Below, piece after piece: positions 45,724 through 56,145 of a stretch of DNA of 64,000 bases (its first letter is position 1; each line of letters begins with the position of its first letter). The stretch is from the NCBI GenBank assembly GCA_963970005.1, contig CAXAMN010008580.1:147141-211140 (forward strand), read 5' to 3'. Both the position numbers and the translations under genes were made by a program. The notes under the pieces were generated by a model. It had not been told where the DNA came from. It ran no database searches and worked only from the letters and a program-made list of their open reading frames with translations. This DNA comes from Durusdinium trenchii (taxonomy: Eukaryota; Sar; Dinophyceae; Suessiales; Symbiodiniaceae).

Positions 45724-47742
45724 TTTTAGATCGGGTTCCATCCACTCCACCGGACCAAACGATGCCCATCGACCACGGTGCCATCGAACCCAACCACGGA
45801 CAGTCGGACGACGTGTCCATGTCACCGTGTCACGGCACTGAGCACCCAACGCAGTGGTCTCAGCAACTTGCCGCAGCCTGCGTTTTGGTGTGTGTGTTTT
45901 TTTGGGGGGGATGGGGGGTGGCAGAGGCCGAACCAGCGATGGTCAGTCCAAGAGAACAAGGTCAGCCGCCCAACACCTCAAATTCTGATTCTGCTTGGCT
46001 GAATAAAGGATTGCGCTTCCACCAATCAACATGGAAATGGATGGCACCCCATGTTTGGTATGAGGATTTCATGGTCTTTCCAGTGCAGGACCGCATGTTC
46101 CAGCCACCTCCGTGAGTGATGGAGGTGAGTGGCATCAGCGGACTGTCCCATCCGTGGCGGAGTTACCACCCAGCAATTCACAAGCACCTTCCAACACCTC
46201 AAACATGTGGGGTCTTGAAACGCACGTAGGGCCATTAGGTCTTTGCTAGCAAAACCAGTGTTCTCAAAAACATTCAAAAACCATCCACAAAATTCTGGTT
46301 TGGGATGAATACGGGTTCTGAACATGAGAAACTGAGTCTGCCAAGAAGTTGCTGGCGTCTTGTGCACAAAAACACGGGTGTTCCGCAACACGGGTGTTCC
46401 GTAAGACAAGTAAAACATGTGTTCTCCTAGCTTGGATTTGCTTGCATTGACGAACCTGGAAAAAATGAAACAACAAAGCATATTCACCAGAAGGGGGTTG
46501 AACCATAAGGAACCTACAAAATCATCTTAAGCAAACCCGGGCTAGTGTTGCAGGGCAAATGTGGTCGCACCCACAACTTATCAGTTTCAATAGGAGGCTA
46601 GTAGGAGTAGAAACCAAGTGAATCACTGTCCAATGATCCCTTATTAGATCTGAGGATGACCAACGCAACAAATCAAAACAACACACACACAAGCTTAAGG
46701 GTTTGCCTCTATACTGTCCCTGCCCCCTGCCCAACCAAACAAATCCCAGAAATCGGGTCCAGCTCTTTTGCGGGTGCTCCGTTCGCTCACCCCTTCGGTG
46801 CGAACGACGGACGTTCGACTTCGTTTCTTCCGTCGCTGTGGGCGTTTCGGACCCGATGGACCCGACGCAACCGGGTCAAGCGGGGGGTCCGATCGGCCAA
46901 ACAAGACGATCGGTCCGAGTTGTCCGGGGTAAAGACTGGGTCCGTCTGCTCAAATGGTTGAACCAGTGGCTCGTGGCTGGACTATACAGTGCATTTCAGA
47001 AGAATTAGATGGCACAAGGGGCCCCAAATGCTGGTCTATTTAAAAACACACATTATATAAACAAAAATCACAACAACAAACAAACATCTTCGTGTGCCAG
47101 TGCCATCGAACCTCTGAAAGCACTGTATGATACTGTATGGCAATGGATGAAATATGATGAACACGGGACCAACGGACCGTGCGCTGCGTTCACGTTCACG
47201 TTCTGGGCTCCCCCAACGATGGCTTATCCGCCTTGTGCCTCGGCCGTGCGGGTGTGCCCCTGGTGGGTGCCCTCCCCTGGTCGGTGCGATGAATGCGATC
47301 ATAGGAAGCCAGCATCAGCGAAAAACACAAGTACCAGCACCCTCCAAAAGGTCACCACCTGCTTAAGCCTGCAAAAGCCACCAAAGGAGGGCATTTTCAA
47401 TTCGCTTGAAACATATGAGCCAGCGGGTTTCAGCAGGTTCAACTATTCCGAAGGTTGAACACCACCCTGCCAGCTGTGCCAGGGATCTGGATAGCCAGCT
47501 GACTGCTATTGGCTGGTACGGGGAAAAGTCATCTAGCGCCTGGGACCATGCTATCCACTTCCATGTGTTCGTCAGGCCCTACAGGCTCGAAGCACCGTGT
47601 TTGGAGTCAATGCCTTCTGAGCAGGTACCTGGAGCCCTAGGGAGAGTGGAAAACCGTGGTTTCTTAACCCCCCATGGACTTGAGCGGCTCGAGCGCAGTG
47701 GGGTGGAGCCGTGGATCCTGCGAGCTTCAAGACAACCTCTAC

Positions 47743-47841
47743 ACCCTAGAGATCCAAGAGCCTTCTCAAAAGCTACTTGGACCCCCCAAACCTACACAAA
47801 AGAGTCTCCAACCACCTTCTCAAAGGGTATGTGGATCCCTA
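47743..47841. repeat. Hairpin element, family I (GGATCC variant)
   Basis: CCCTAGAGATCCAAGAGCC at the left; GGTATGTGGATCCCTAGGG at the right, with CCTTCTCAAA on both sides. A partial relative is just upstream (47607-47642). Confidence 0.75.
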
Positions 47842-48285
47842 GGGACACTGAACTTTGGGCTCCTGAGCAACCTACTGACCATGACCAATCATCACTCCTC
47901 GCTGCTTCCGCTGCTGCGCCCCAGCCAAACACTTAGGCTCCCAGGCTCCTCGCCAACGCGGGTTCCTGGACAAAGTCAACTGAAAAGCGCCTTGCAATCT
48001 GAAACTATGCGTCAACACCTCCTTGGTCCTTTCAAACCACTGGAATCAGCACCCCACAGCTTTTGTAGGCAACGGATGGCAACGGCTTGCAGGTTTCCCC
48101 CAATCAATCACATGAATCATCACCGGTACAGGTTTGAACAAATCTACTTAGTACCACATCGCCACCTATCTGCTATCACCATGCAATCTTCGATACCTGG
48201 ATCCTCAGGCGCTTCCTGACAAGTCCACCTCGAATCCCAGAAACGGGTCCCCAAACAGCCTGGCCAGGAGGCTCCTGGTAGTATT

Positions 48286-48384
48286 CCCAAACACTCCCTG
48301 GGACTGGAATATTCAAACCACCCTGTCCTGTAGGTTGTAAATAATGGAAAGTACGACCTATACAGTATACATGGAGTGCTTGGG
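48286..48384. repeat. Hairpin element, family A
   Basis: CCCAAACACTCCCTGGGACT at the left; ATACATGGAGTGCTTGGG at the right. The inner part has diverged. Confidence 0.7.
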
Positions 48385-48951
48385 TTCGTTTTCATGACTG
48401 CTCTGGTCCACTTCCTCCCCAAGGGCACCGCTCTCCTGGATTCCGGAGGCTGGGCCTGAAAGGTCGTTGTGAGGAGAAGCATAACCAGCGCAGCGGCTGG
48501 GAGTCAGGAGAAGCGTGGGCGTCTCCACAAGAAGCGTGGGGTGGTCCAATTGGTGGCAGGCACCAAGAACCGTTCGAACCCAGACATGACCTTTGTTTTG
48601 ATAGAAAGTTGGACCATGTTTTGGATCCCAAACAGGGATCGATCAGGTTCTAGGAGTCTGACAATCACTTAGACACTCCAGTACGAGGTCACATGAGGTC
48701 ACCAACTGAAGGCCCTGGAATACTCCACCAGGCTCCGGTCTAGAACGATGAACCTGAGCGTGAGCGGAGCGGCCGCAAAGTGCTCCATATCGATCCAACT
48801 ACCTCAGAACTACCTGGAACTGACCCTCCAGCCATCTCCAGCCCCTCCAGCCACCAGAACCCCCAACCAACATGACGGTATTTGTTGGCAAATGACCGAT
48901 CAAAAGCTGTGGTGCTTCAAAAGGTCATATCCTCTAGCAAGTCGTCACATA

Positions 48952-49068
48952 ACCCAAACACTCGCTGTATGGAATATAAGGACCAATATGGACCTAAGTA
49001 TGGACCTATAATTATGCCTACATTGATCCCCTACAACCACCCAATGTAGGTCCATGTTGCACTCCCAA
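48952..49068. repeat. Hairpin element, family A (expanded)
   Basis: CCCAAACACTCGCTGTATGG at the left; CAATGTAGGTCC...TTGCACTCCC at the right. It begins directly beyond the TAA of the exon at 49079. Confidence 0.55.
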
Positions 49069-49078
49069 CGGTCCTGTT

Positions 49079-49260
49079 TTACGTCCCTTTCGGCTTCTTC
49101 TTCTTCGCGGTCCACTGCGCAGCTGTCCACTGGGTCCACGGGTTCCCGGGCATGTTGGCCGGCCTCTTGGGAGACTTTTGTGGCTCCTCCGGGTGGTCCT
49201 GCTCCGAAGAAGCCGCGGGGCGGGCCGCGGCCGGGCGCGGCGCGGGTAGGTCCGGATCGG
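49079..49260 (-). CDS. Terminal exon of an unknown gene, basic C-terminus
   Basis: After CTGTTTCACAG, 60 codons with near-total G/C at third positions end at TAA. The product is Pro/Ala-rich at first (DPDLPAPRPAAARPAASSEQ), then PEEPQKSPKRPANMPGNP, and ends TAAQWTAKKKKPKGT. It is low in complexity and basic at the end. Upstream exons were not found. Function unknown. Confidence 0.5.
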
Positions 49261-50513
49261 CTGTGAAACAGCGAACGTTCATCGAATCGGATGTCTAGGG
49301 ATGGAAAAGCACTTAAGAAACCAAAAACACAGAACACATGTCTTTCCATATCTTCTTTAAGCCACGGATCATGGGAGTTGGCTTCAACATGATGCTCTTT
49401 CCGCTTGTAGGAGGGCGGTTCATCTGGATCGGAACATGTGTTCCCTTCATCGCCTTGCCTCATAACCACCTCATCAACGTTTCTCGGGACAAACAGCAAA
49501 ACACAGGCAGCAAACAAATGCTCCAAGCAGGAGGTGACGATTGCAAAACTATCACATGAATCATGGTAGATGTACTGGTAGATTCCACTGCCAGGGAAGC
49601 TCTCGCTCGTTCATGTTTAGGAGGACCAACATCTTGGAAAAGTTTCGTGCCTGACAACTGATTTCTTCGGACATGGCTGTCCAAGCTCTGTCCAAGCCAG
49701 ACCGCCTGCCAGACCGCCTCCACTGGCTCTCGTGGGCGCCTTGGGCAGGTGTAGCTGGACTAAGGTACCAGCCAAACTAAGAATATAGCTAGCTGGATCT
49801 TCCGCACGTATTGACGCAAAACATGTTGCTTTCTGCCTCGGCTTCGGGTTTGCATGCCAGGAAGAACCTCTATTATCTATATTCCCCGAAAGTGGAGACA
49901 TCTGGCGGCTCAAATGGACCAAGATAACAATGGAGCAATGAAAAGAATGCCACCAGGTTGCCAGTGTGAAGGGGCCAGTAGGAAGGGGTTCTGGAAGTGT
50001 AAAGGAATTGCTGTAGAGCAACTCCTCTCTGTTTTTGTTGCTTGTTCGGGGGGCTGCCAATGCGTTGAAGACCTTTTCTGTAGACTTGCATGCTTCCTTC
50101 TCTGGGAGGAGATTCGGAATGCCACTCATGTGCATCTTTGAGAGATAGGAACACCTGGATCTTCTTCCGTCGAGAGGATCACCACTTGCCAGGTCTACCA
50201 CGCCATTTCGACCGACCTATGTTCCAATCTCGCAAGCACTGCACCTAATTCCACAAGGAACAAACCAAAACTATAGGCAAACTGGAACCCCATCCAAGTA
50301 GGCAAACGTTCTTCAAAAACAGGTCAACATAAAAACGAACATGTAAGCATGCAACTGCCCGTCATGATGTTCCAAAGCACGACGTTTTGGACTCTCCACC
50401 GTCCAACCACCCGACGTAGCTCGCAGCAACGTCCAACTTGTTGGTCATTTGTCGCCCAGGGACGCGTGTCTCTCACGTCGCCATGTGGTCTGACAGCGTG
50501 GCGCTGGTGGAAC

Positions 50514-50522
50514 AACAGCAAT

Positions 50523-50557
<35 letters not shown>

Positions 50558-50593
50558 CTGCTACTACTACTACTGCTACTGCTACTGCTACTG

Positions 50594-50641
<48 letters not shown>

Positions 50642-50647
50642 CTCCTC

Positions 50648-50693
<46 letters not shown>

Positions 50694-50723
50694 TGCTCCT
50701 ACTCCTACTCCTGCTCCTTGCTA
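50514..50723. repeat. Compound trinucleotide microsatellite
   Basis: Four blocks in a row: (CAA)n, (CTA)n mixed with CTG, (CTC)n and (CTG)n, followed by CTC/CTA mixtures. All keep a C-x-x frame for about 210 bp. The long ORF across it is an artefact. Confidence 0.95.
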
Positions 50724-51263
50724 GGTACTACTATGGCTACATACTACATACTACCACCACCACAACTGCAACCAATGTACGGACGGAAGGGTGCACACCG
50801 CATCAAACAAAGAGCATCTCAAATAGAGGAAGCCGCGGGATTCCGGGTGGTTCCTTCAAAGAACTTTCAAGGCTGAGAGCAATGTTCCACTTATAGATGT
50901 CAACATGTGGGTCAAAAGCGGTCATGACCAGGACAGCTTGGCTGAGCTACGTGAAAGGTCAAAGTTACATGGTGTCTGGGGCTCCAGGTCTGGACCCGTC
51001 CACATGACTCTATCTCAACCAAACTCACGGCTATAGGAAACTTGAGATTTCTGGGAAACAAATGTTCAGCAGCTCAGCATGGTTTAACGGTGGACCCTTC
51101 ATACAAGAGTTGAGTACATGCCAAGCAAGTAGCATGGTACTCAATGAGTAAATAGATGGTCCGGTGTTCCCTAGGTCTCACACTATGGGTCACCAGGAAC
51201 TGTGAACTTAGAGGAAGAAAACAATGAAAACCACGGGAGGGAGGGGGCATCCTATTTACTTCC

Positions 51264-51345
51264 CCTAGGGATCCACATACAATCTCAGAAGGTACTTGAG
51301 TAGTCTCCAGTCACCTTCTGAGAAGGTACTTGGATCCCTATAGAA
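51264..51345. repeat. Hairpin element, family I (GGATCC variant)
   Basis: CCCTAGGGATCCACATAC at the left, TTCTGAGAAGGTACTTGG...ATCCCTATAG at the right. Confidence 0.75.
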
Positions 51346-52099
51346 TTCCTGAGTTGAATTGGAGAAAATCACGTACGACCTTTCAGCAACCTTTAGCGGT
51401 TGCAATATGTCACTACGCGTTCCATGATAACCACCCAAACACTCCATACGTACATGGCTCACAGGCCAACATTGACAAACACAAATGTGCGGCAAACGAT
51501 CACCAACGGCCCTATCGTAGACTCGTTTTCAAGGTGTGAACGCCTCCAAGACGCTTGTTGAGGCTTGTTGAACGTGTTGTTCACTCCAATAGGCGAGGTT
51601 CTACTCATCAGTCTACATGAATACCAAGAATGCCAGCCACCACCAGCTCGATCCGGCGCCTGTGTCAGGCCACTACCCTCATGCCGGTCTGCTCGGCCGA
51701 TGGGCCTGACGCAAAAGGGAGTGGAATTGGGAACTAATTCTCAAAGCCTCATATACTGATCAGCTGGGTCTTTGAACAGGGACGAATGCATGTTTGTATC
51801 CCAATCCACTATAGAGTTTGGTGGGGAACTGGAAAGGACATCGCACAAATCATGGACTGTTGGCAAGGTCACTCTTTGTCAATGATAGAAGCTCAGCAGA
51901 ACGTGTAGTTTTGAGGAGTTTTGGAAGAAACCGTGCCAAGATCCAACAATCATGTCATGTGAATGGAATGGTGTTCTACATCTTTGTTGAAAGTGTCGCT
52001 GATATATCCTCCAAACATGTCATTCTTCGGTTAACAACATCCAACACAAGGTTGAGCAAATGAGAAGTTGAGCAAAGAAATCATCCCAAATTATATTTA

Positions 52100-52189
52100 C
52101 CAGGACCTTCCAACAGGTCACCACCTGCGACGTTTAAGTCTACAAAAGCCTCCAGTGGAGACCTGTTGGAAGGTGCTGGTATATATATG
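52100..52189. repeat. Hairpin element, family C2
   Basis: ACCAGGACCTTCCAACAGGT at the left; GACCTGTTGGAAGGTGCTGGT at the right. The inner part is CACCACCTGCGACGTTTAAG. Confidence 0.85.
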
Positions 52190-52375
52190 GTCTATGACTT
52201 ATCTATTTAGTCATCTATATGTCATGAAGATTGACAAGTCAGGGCTAGCAGGTGGACCCCGCTGTCCTGAATCATGTTTGCTCAAGGACTCAAGCGGGCT
52301 CCAGCATCTTGAAGCAAGGCAAAGCACTGGACCATCTTCATACCGTTTGAAGTACGACCCCGGCCCCGCAAAACG

Positions 52376-52414
52376 ATGACGATGACGATGATGATGATGA
52401 TGACGATGATGATG
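52376..52414. repeat. (GAT/GAC)n microsatellite
   Basis: About 13 GAT/GAC triplets. It lies in a minus-strand frame that would read as a Ser run just past the predicted donor of the exon at 52465. Confidence 0.85.
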
Positions 52415-52464
52415 TACGTTCAAAAATGGTTTCACGACGTTTCATGGGTTCTTGGGGACTGTAC

Positions 52465-52630
52465 CAGTCAACACTGTCAATAACGAAATGACGCAAAATG
52501 CACGTCGGGACGAGACTCCCTTCAGCTTCCTCCCTCTCAGCCATGCACGTGGCATCTTCTTCGCCTGACCGCGGAGCCATCAGACCTTCCTCCGAGCCAA
52601 GAAACCAATCACTCCGCCCAAAGAGCCTCG
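52465..52630 (-). CDS. Gene 3 exon: RLFGRSDWFLGSEEG
   Basis: 54 codons after CACTAG. GT donor GACTG|GTACAG. The frame continues into a microsatellite if unspliced. Confidence 0.5.
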
Positions 52631-54715
52631 CTAGTGGTGGCCCAGTCTGACTCAGATCCAAACCTGGTCCTGAAAACCTTATTGAGTAGTGTTCTTAGAC
52701 CAACTCCAGTTTAAAATGAGGTCCAACTGACTCAGAAGGGGCTGGTCTGAGCGTCATTGGCTTAATTATGTCCCCCCATGATCTGATCGACTGTCTCAGA
52801 CAATTGGATCAGGCACAATTCGCCCAGCTCGGCCAGGCGAAACGCGGTGGACGGCCGCGACCCGTCGGACCGTCGGACTTTCGGTCTCGGAACGGTCGGA
52901 CCGGTCGGACCGGGAAGAGCGATCGTAGGTCTTCGTAGGTTGTACTGGTCTGAGTGGTTTGAAGAGGAAGTTGGCAAAGTGAGAAAAACATCTTTTTTAA
53001 GCGATTTTGTTTGAAATGCAGTTAGTTGATCTGTCAAAGAACACGCCTACCTTCTGTAGATTATGCAGTCTTTGGGAAATGAGCATGTGCCAGCCCCAAA
53101 AGCCATGGAAGAAAAAGTACCCTGGACCCTACAGGGACTAAGAATATCTAAGAATGACCCCCTACAACAAAATACCTTAGGATCCACTCAAGCACTGTCG
53201 TTCCGGTTGGACTGGGTTGAGTGCCAGGAGGGCGCTTCCAACAACCATGGTCAAACCAGGTCAACCGAACTCTTTGAAGAGTCGAACGGAAGCCGGACCG
53301 GGCCCTTCCGGCCTAGGGTTAAGATGCCCTTCAGAGCCGCCCTGGCCAAAAGAAAAACAACACCTTTTTCCACGCTACGCTAGGAGGAGACCCATCCGCT
53401 CCACGCGGTTGTTGTGCAACGCCAGAAAGAACTGCGTGGGCGCCTGGCTCACCACGTGGTGCCTTGAGGTGGGGATAGCGCGGTGATCATGCTCATGTTG
53501 ACCAAAAAGCACAAATACAGTCCCTGGTGTTTTAGGGCTCCAAGTATCCGAGGAGGTATTTGTACCCTCCAAACACCCCCCAAACACCTTCATAGAAGGT
53601 GCTGGGAGCCACTAGGTTATATGGACTGCACTGCCAAAATGCATACCCAGGACAGCTAGTTGGTGCACATTCTGAAGGTTAAGAACAGGGCTCTGAGGAT
53701 TACTTGTACGACTTTGCCCCACACACTGCCTGAAGGGGATAAACAGAAATGGGCACTGTTAATTGCACACGGCCACCTGCCCATGACACACACACATCCT
53801 ACCCTCAAATCTTTAGCCAAAGTATGCCAAAGTGTTGGCTGAACATGTCTCAAACTTTCTCAAGCTCGGCAGCTATATAGCTGGGGGACTAGCTGGGGGG
53901 TCCAATGGTATCAATCAGCCAACCACTGCCAACCATGGATCACTTGTTTCTACGTCACTCGCCACTCGCCCATGTCTCACCGTCCCACAGGCACGTCTAC
54001 AGGTCCGTCATCCACGTGGCCTGCAGGTGTGGCCTTTGTTCCACGTCCCACAGCTGGATCTGACACCCTGACTCCATGGTCCATGTTATAGCCGGGAACG
54101 TTTCAACGGGGTCTATCTTCGACCACACGACGCGTGCCAAACAACGCGCGGCCAAGGAGCAAAAATCGCTTCCAAACGCCCGGCCACCCAGGCGGCTGCC
54201 TGATCCACTGCCTTGGCTGGGACGGGTAAGTGGCTGTGACCATTGTGGATATATGACCAGTTCGGTAAAGTAACAAAATCTGATCCGAAAAACCCAGGTG
54301 ACCAGCCAGCGATCACTTATGCCATCCATCCAGGACGGGCAGGCTCGATACCATGGGTGACCTGCAAGGGGGCTGGAAGTACAATGTCCCCATGAAGGAG
54401 CAACCTATACACTCCCTGAAACAATCATGGAAGTGGAACATAGGCCCCTGGAAGACCAATCGTCCTCTACAAGGGGGGGTCTGCTCAGCTTCCATGATTG
54501 TTTCAGGGAGGGTAACCATGTCAGATCGATGGTTCCAGATTTACCCCCTAAAATCATGTCTCGCTCAACGAAATAATAGGCCGCGGCCATATTTGCCACC
54601 GCATCCCGACCTTCCTTCGCAATGTCGAGAGCCCGCACCGCCGCCAAATGGCTATCAAGACCTCGGACTGGAGACAGAATCTCGTCCGGTCTTTTGATGA
54701 TAGGAGGCTCCATTT
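52465..54715 (-). CDS. Spliced gene of unknown function (gene 3)
   Basis: Minus-strand exons: 54545-54715 (KRPDEILSPVRGLDSHLAAV, then AANMAAAYYFVERDMILG-like helix), 54132-54216 (KAVDQAAAWVAGRLEAIFAP, then WPRVVWH), 53381-53462 (HHVVSQAPTQFFLALHNNRV), about 52773-52955 (frame uncertain) and 52465-52630 (RLFGRSDWFLGSEEGLMAPR, then GSLVPTCILRHFVIDSVDW). Split codons at the first two joins (G+CC, GC+G) and the last (G+CG) all give Ala in open frame. Donors are GT, GT, GC, GA and GT. No domain recognised; helices dominate. Both gene ends are unknown. Confidence 0.55.
52640..52752. repeat. Family E element, in a predicted 142-bp intron
   Basis: Shares CCAAACCTGGTC...TGAAA, GTAGTGTT and TCCAGTxxAAAATGAGGTC with the family E copy at 26499. 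It occupies most of the predicted intron 52631-52772. Confidence 0.6.
53381..53462 (-). CDS. Gene 3 exon: HHVVSQAPTQFFLALHNNRV
   Basis: 27 codons after CACCTCAAG. GC donor CTCCTA|GCGTAG; if unspliced, a TAG stop follows at once, so it might instead be a terminal exon. Confidence 0.45.
53529..53618. repeat. Hairpin element, family I
   Basis: TTAGGGCTCCAAGTATCC at the left; AGGTGCTGGGAGCCACTAGG at the right. Intronic in gene 3. Confidence 0.65.
54132..54216 (-). CDS. Gene 3 exon: KAVDQAAAWVAGRLEAIF
   Basis: 27 codons after ACCCGTCCCAG; phase fits both neighbours. GT donor GGCACGC|GTCGTG. Confidence 0.55.
54412..54510. repeat. Hairpin element, family D
   Basis: A perfect 22-bp terminal inverted repeat, beginning CTCCCTGAAACAATCATGGA on the left arm. 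Inner CCTGGAAGACCAATCGTCC. Intronic in gene 3. Confidence 0.92.
54545..54715 (-). CDS. Gene 3 exon: KRPDEILSPVRGLDSHLAAV
   Basis: 57 codons without a stop, GC3-rich, helical in the second half (RALDIAKEGRDAVANMAAAY). GT donor TAGGGG|GTAAAT. Confidence 0.6.
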
Positions 54716-55941
54716 CTTGTTCAACCAAGAGCCCTGAAGAAATGCTTGCTGAACGTGATGGGGATGTAAAACGGCAATGATCTGCAACGAATACTCACAG
54801 TAACCTCACCGTTCTTGCAAACATCAGCCGTGCAAAAATAGAAGGAAAGCTGAACTTTTCAGACCATCCCACTCACCAGCAGTTTCCGGAGGTTCAGCCA
54901 CCTGATCCCCTGATCCTCTCACTGGGCCATGTTCGAGCCAAAACCCCTCGAAAACCTTGCTGGAGATTCCTCCAGGGTCGATGCTTCAGTTCTGGGACCC
55001 TCCTTTCACCCGGACATGGTTCAATCAAGTGACGCACCTCCTGTGCTGGCGAAGCCAGGGTGGGATGCTCGAGCGAAGCCAGCAGTGGTCGTGGAAACAT
55101 CGGCTTCTACAAACAGAGGGAGGGAGCCAAGAGAGGTTGGGAGACCATATGGGACCCTGTAGTGGTACATATGGGATGGGGGACAAAGGGCTGTTCAAGC
55201 TCTGTTGGAGTGCCGGAACGTGAGTGGCAGCGCCCCCACCGAAAAAAGACGCGGACGCTGGGAGCCCCGGCAGCCCCAGCTTCCAGGGGTGGCGGCCTCG
55301 ACGTTCGAAGAGCTTTCGAAAGGCTTTTTGCGGAAGGAACGGGCAGGAGAAGAGCCATGGGACAATGAACCCCAAAAACATGCCTTACTACAATGCCTTG
55401 TATTCACATTAAAACCAAACCAACTCCACATGTTGGATCCTTTTCGACTGCCTTCACTGCCTTCAGCACATGTTTCCGTTGTCTGTGCCACGAAGACGGG
55501 GTGTGGAACGGTGTCGAGATGCTGTTCCCGCCTCCCGAAGCAACTGACCGGACGGCGCATTGAGGGCCTCGGTGGAGGGTCCGGGGAGTGCGGATGGAGC
55601 GGGGAAGGCTGAAGGCTGAAGCAAAGGTGGAAGAAGCCTGGAAGGAGCTCCCTTTGGACTATCCCACGGCTGGGTACCCTAGTCTGCATATGGCATCCTT
55701 CCGACCATTTTTCTGGTTATTCACCAACACATGTTCTTCAGAACCAAAAGATGTTCCTCTGATTGCGGGTCCTTTGTCAGGTCACTGGATACAGAGGTCC
55801 GGGACGGACTACCTTAAACCCGTAACCATTGCCATAAGTCTAGGGCCTAGGGGCTCCTGTCCCACATCCTCAGAAGGTAGGGGCAAACCCCCCCCCCCCT
55901 GAAAAGTAGAGCCTACCTGTACAGGGCTCCACTCCAACAGC
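54716..55941. other. Stretch between gene 3 and element 2
   Basis: No firm gene. Open frames at 54929-55162 and 55205-55612 on the plus strand overlap a family G hairpin. The phrase VAASTFEELSKGFLRKERAG in the latter could be an exon, unsupported. A family I remnant lies at 55838-55902. Confidence 0.35.
55126..55208. repeat. Hairpin element, family G
   Basis: CCAAGAGAGGTTGGGAGACC ... CAAGCTCTGTTGG; its core GTGGTACATATGGGATGGG matches 706-787. Confidence 0.75.
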
Positions 55942-56067
55942 TGATATAGTGTGTCCATGCTTGACTGCTTCAAGGCTCAAAGAGCAAGAGGATAAGACTC
56001 TGCGCATAAAAGACACTAGCGGTCTGCACCTCTACCGTGTACGCCCTAGTCACTCTTTACTCTTTCA
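55942..56067 (+). repeat. Presumed 5' LTR of element 2 (left border uncertain)
   Basis: Ends TCTTTCA one base before the primer site. TG starts at 55942 or 55952 are both possible. The partner LTR is outside the window, so the border cannot be set. Confidence 0.4.
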
Positions 56068-56068
56068 G

Positions 56069-56080
56069 TGGTAGCGGAGC
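56069..56080 (+). other. Primer binding site of element 2 (initiator Met tRNA)
   Basis: TGGTAGCGGAGC, the same 12 bases and the same 1-base spacing from the LTR as in element 1. Confidence 0.85.
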
Positions 56081-56145
56081 AGTGATCCTGGAAGACCCAG
56101 GTGAGCTCCTTTCCTAGGCATAGAATTGCTTGTGGGCAAACGGCC

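Larger units (their letters stand above)
44843..49078. other. Stretch without a firm gene
   Basis: Contains the listed hairpin elements. A minus-strand GC3-rich block at about 46791-46942 ends at a GTGAGC donor and reads well in two frames (GPKRPQRRKKRSRTS or FTPDNSDRSSCLADR), so I cannot assign it. Confidence 0.35.
49261..52464. other. Stretch without a firm gene
   Basis: Holds microsatellites and hairpin elements listed separately. A minus-strand piece near 50074-50140 (KMHMSGIPNLLPEKEACKST) is a possible exon with a GT donor, unsupported by neighbours. Confidence 0.35.

Noticed and set aside
50349-50876. 175-codon plus-strand ORF
   Set aside because: Most of it is the trinucleotide microsatellite; poly-Asn/Tyr/Ser/Cys is not a protein.
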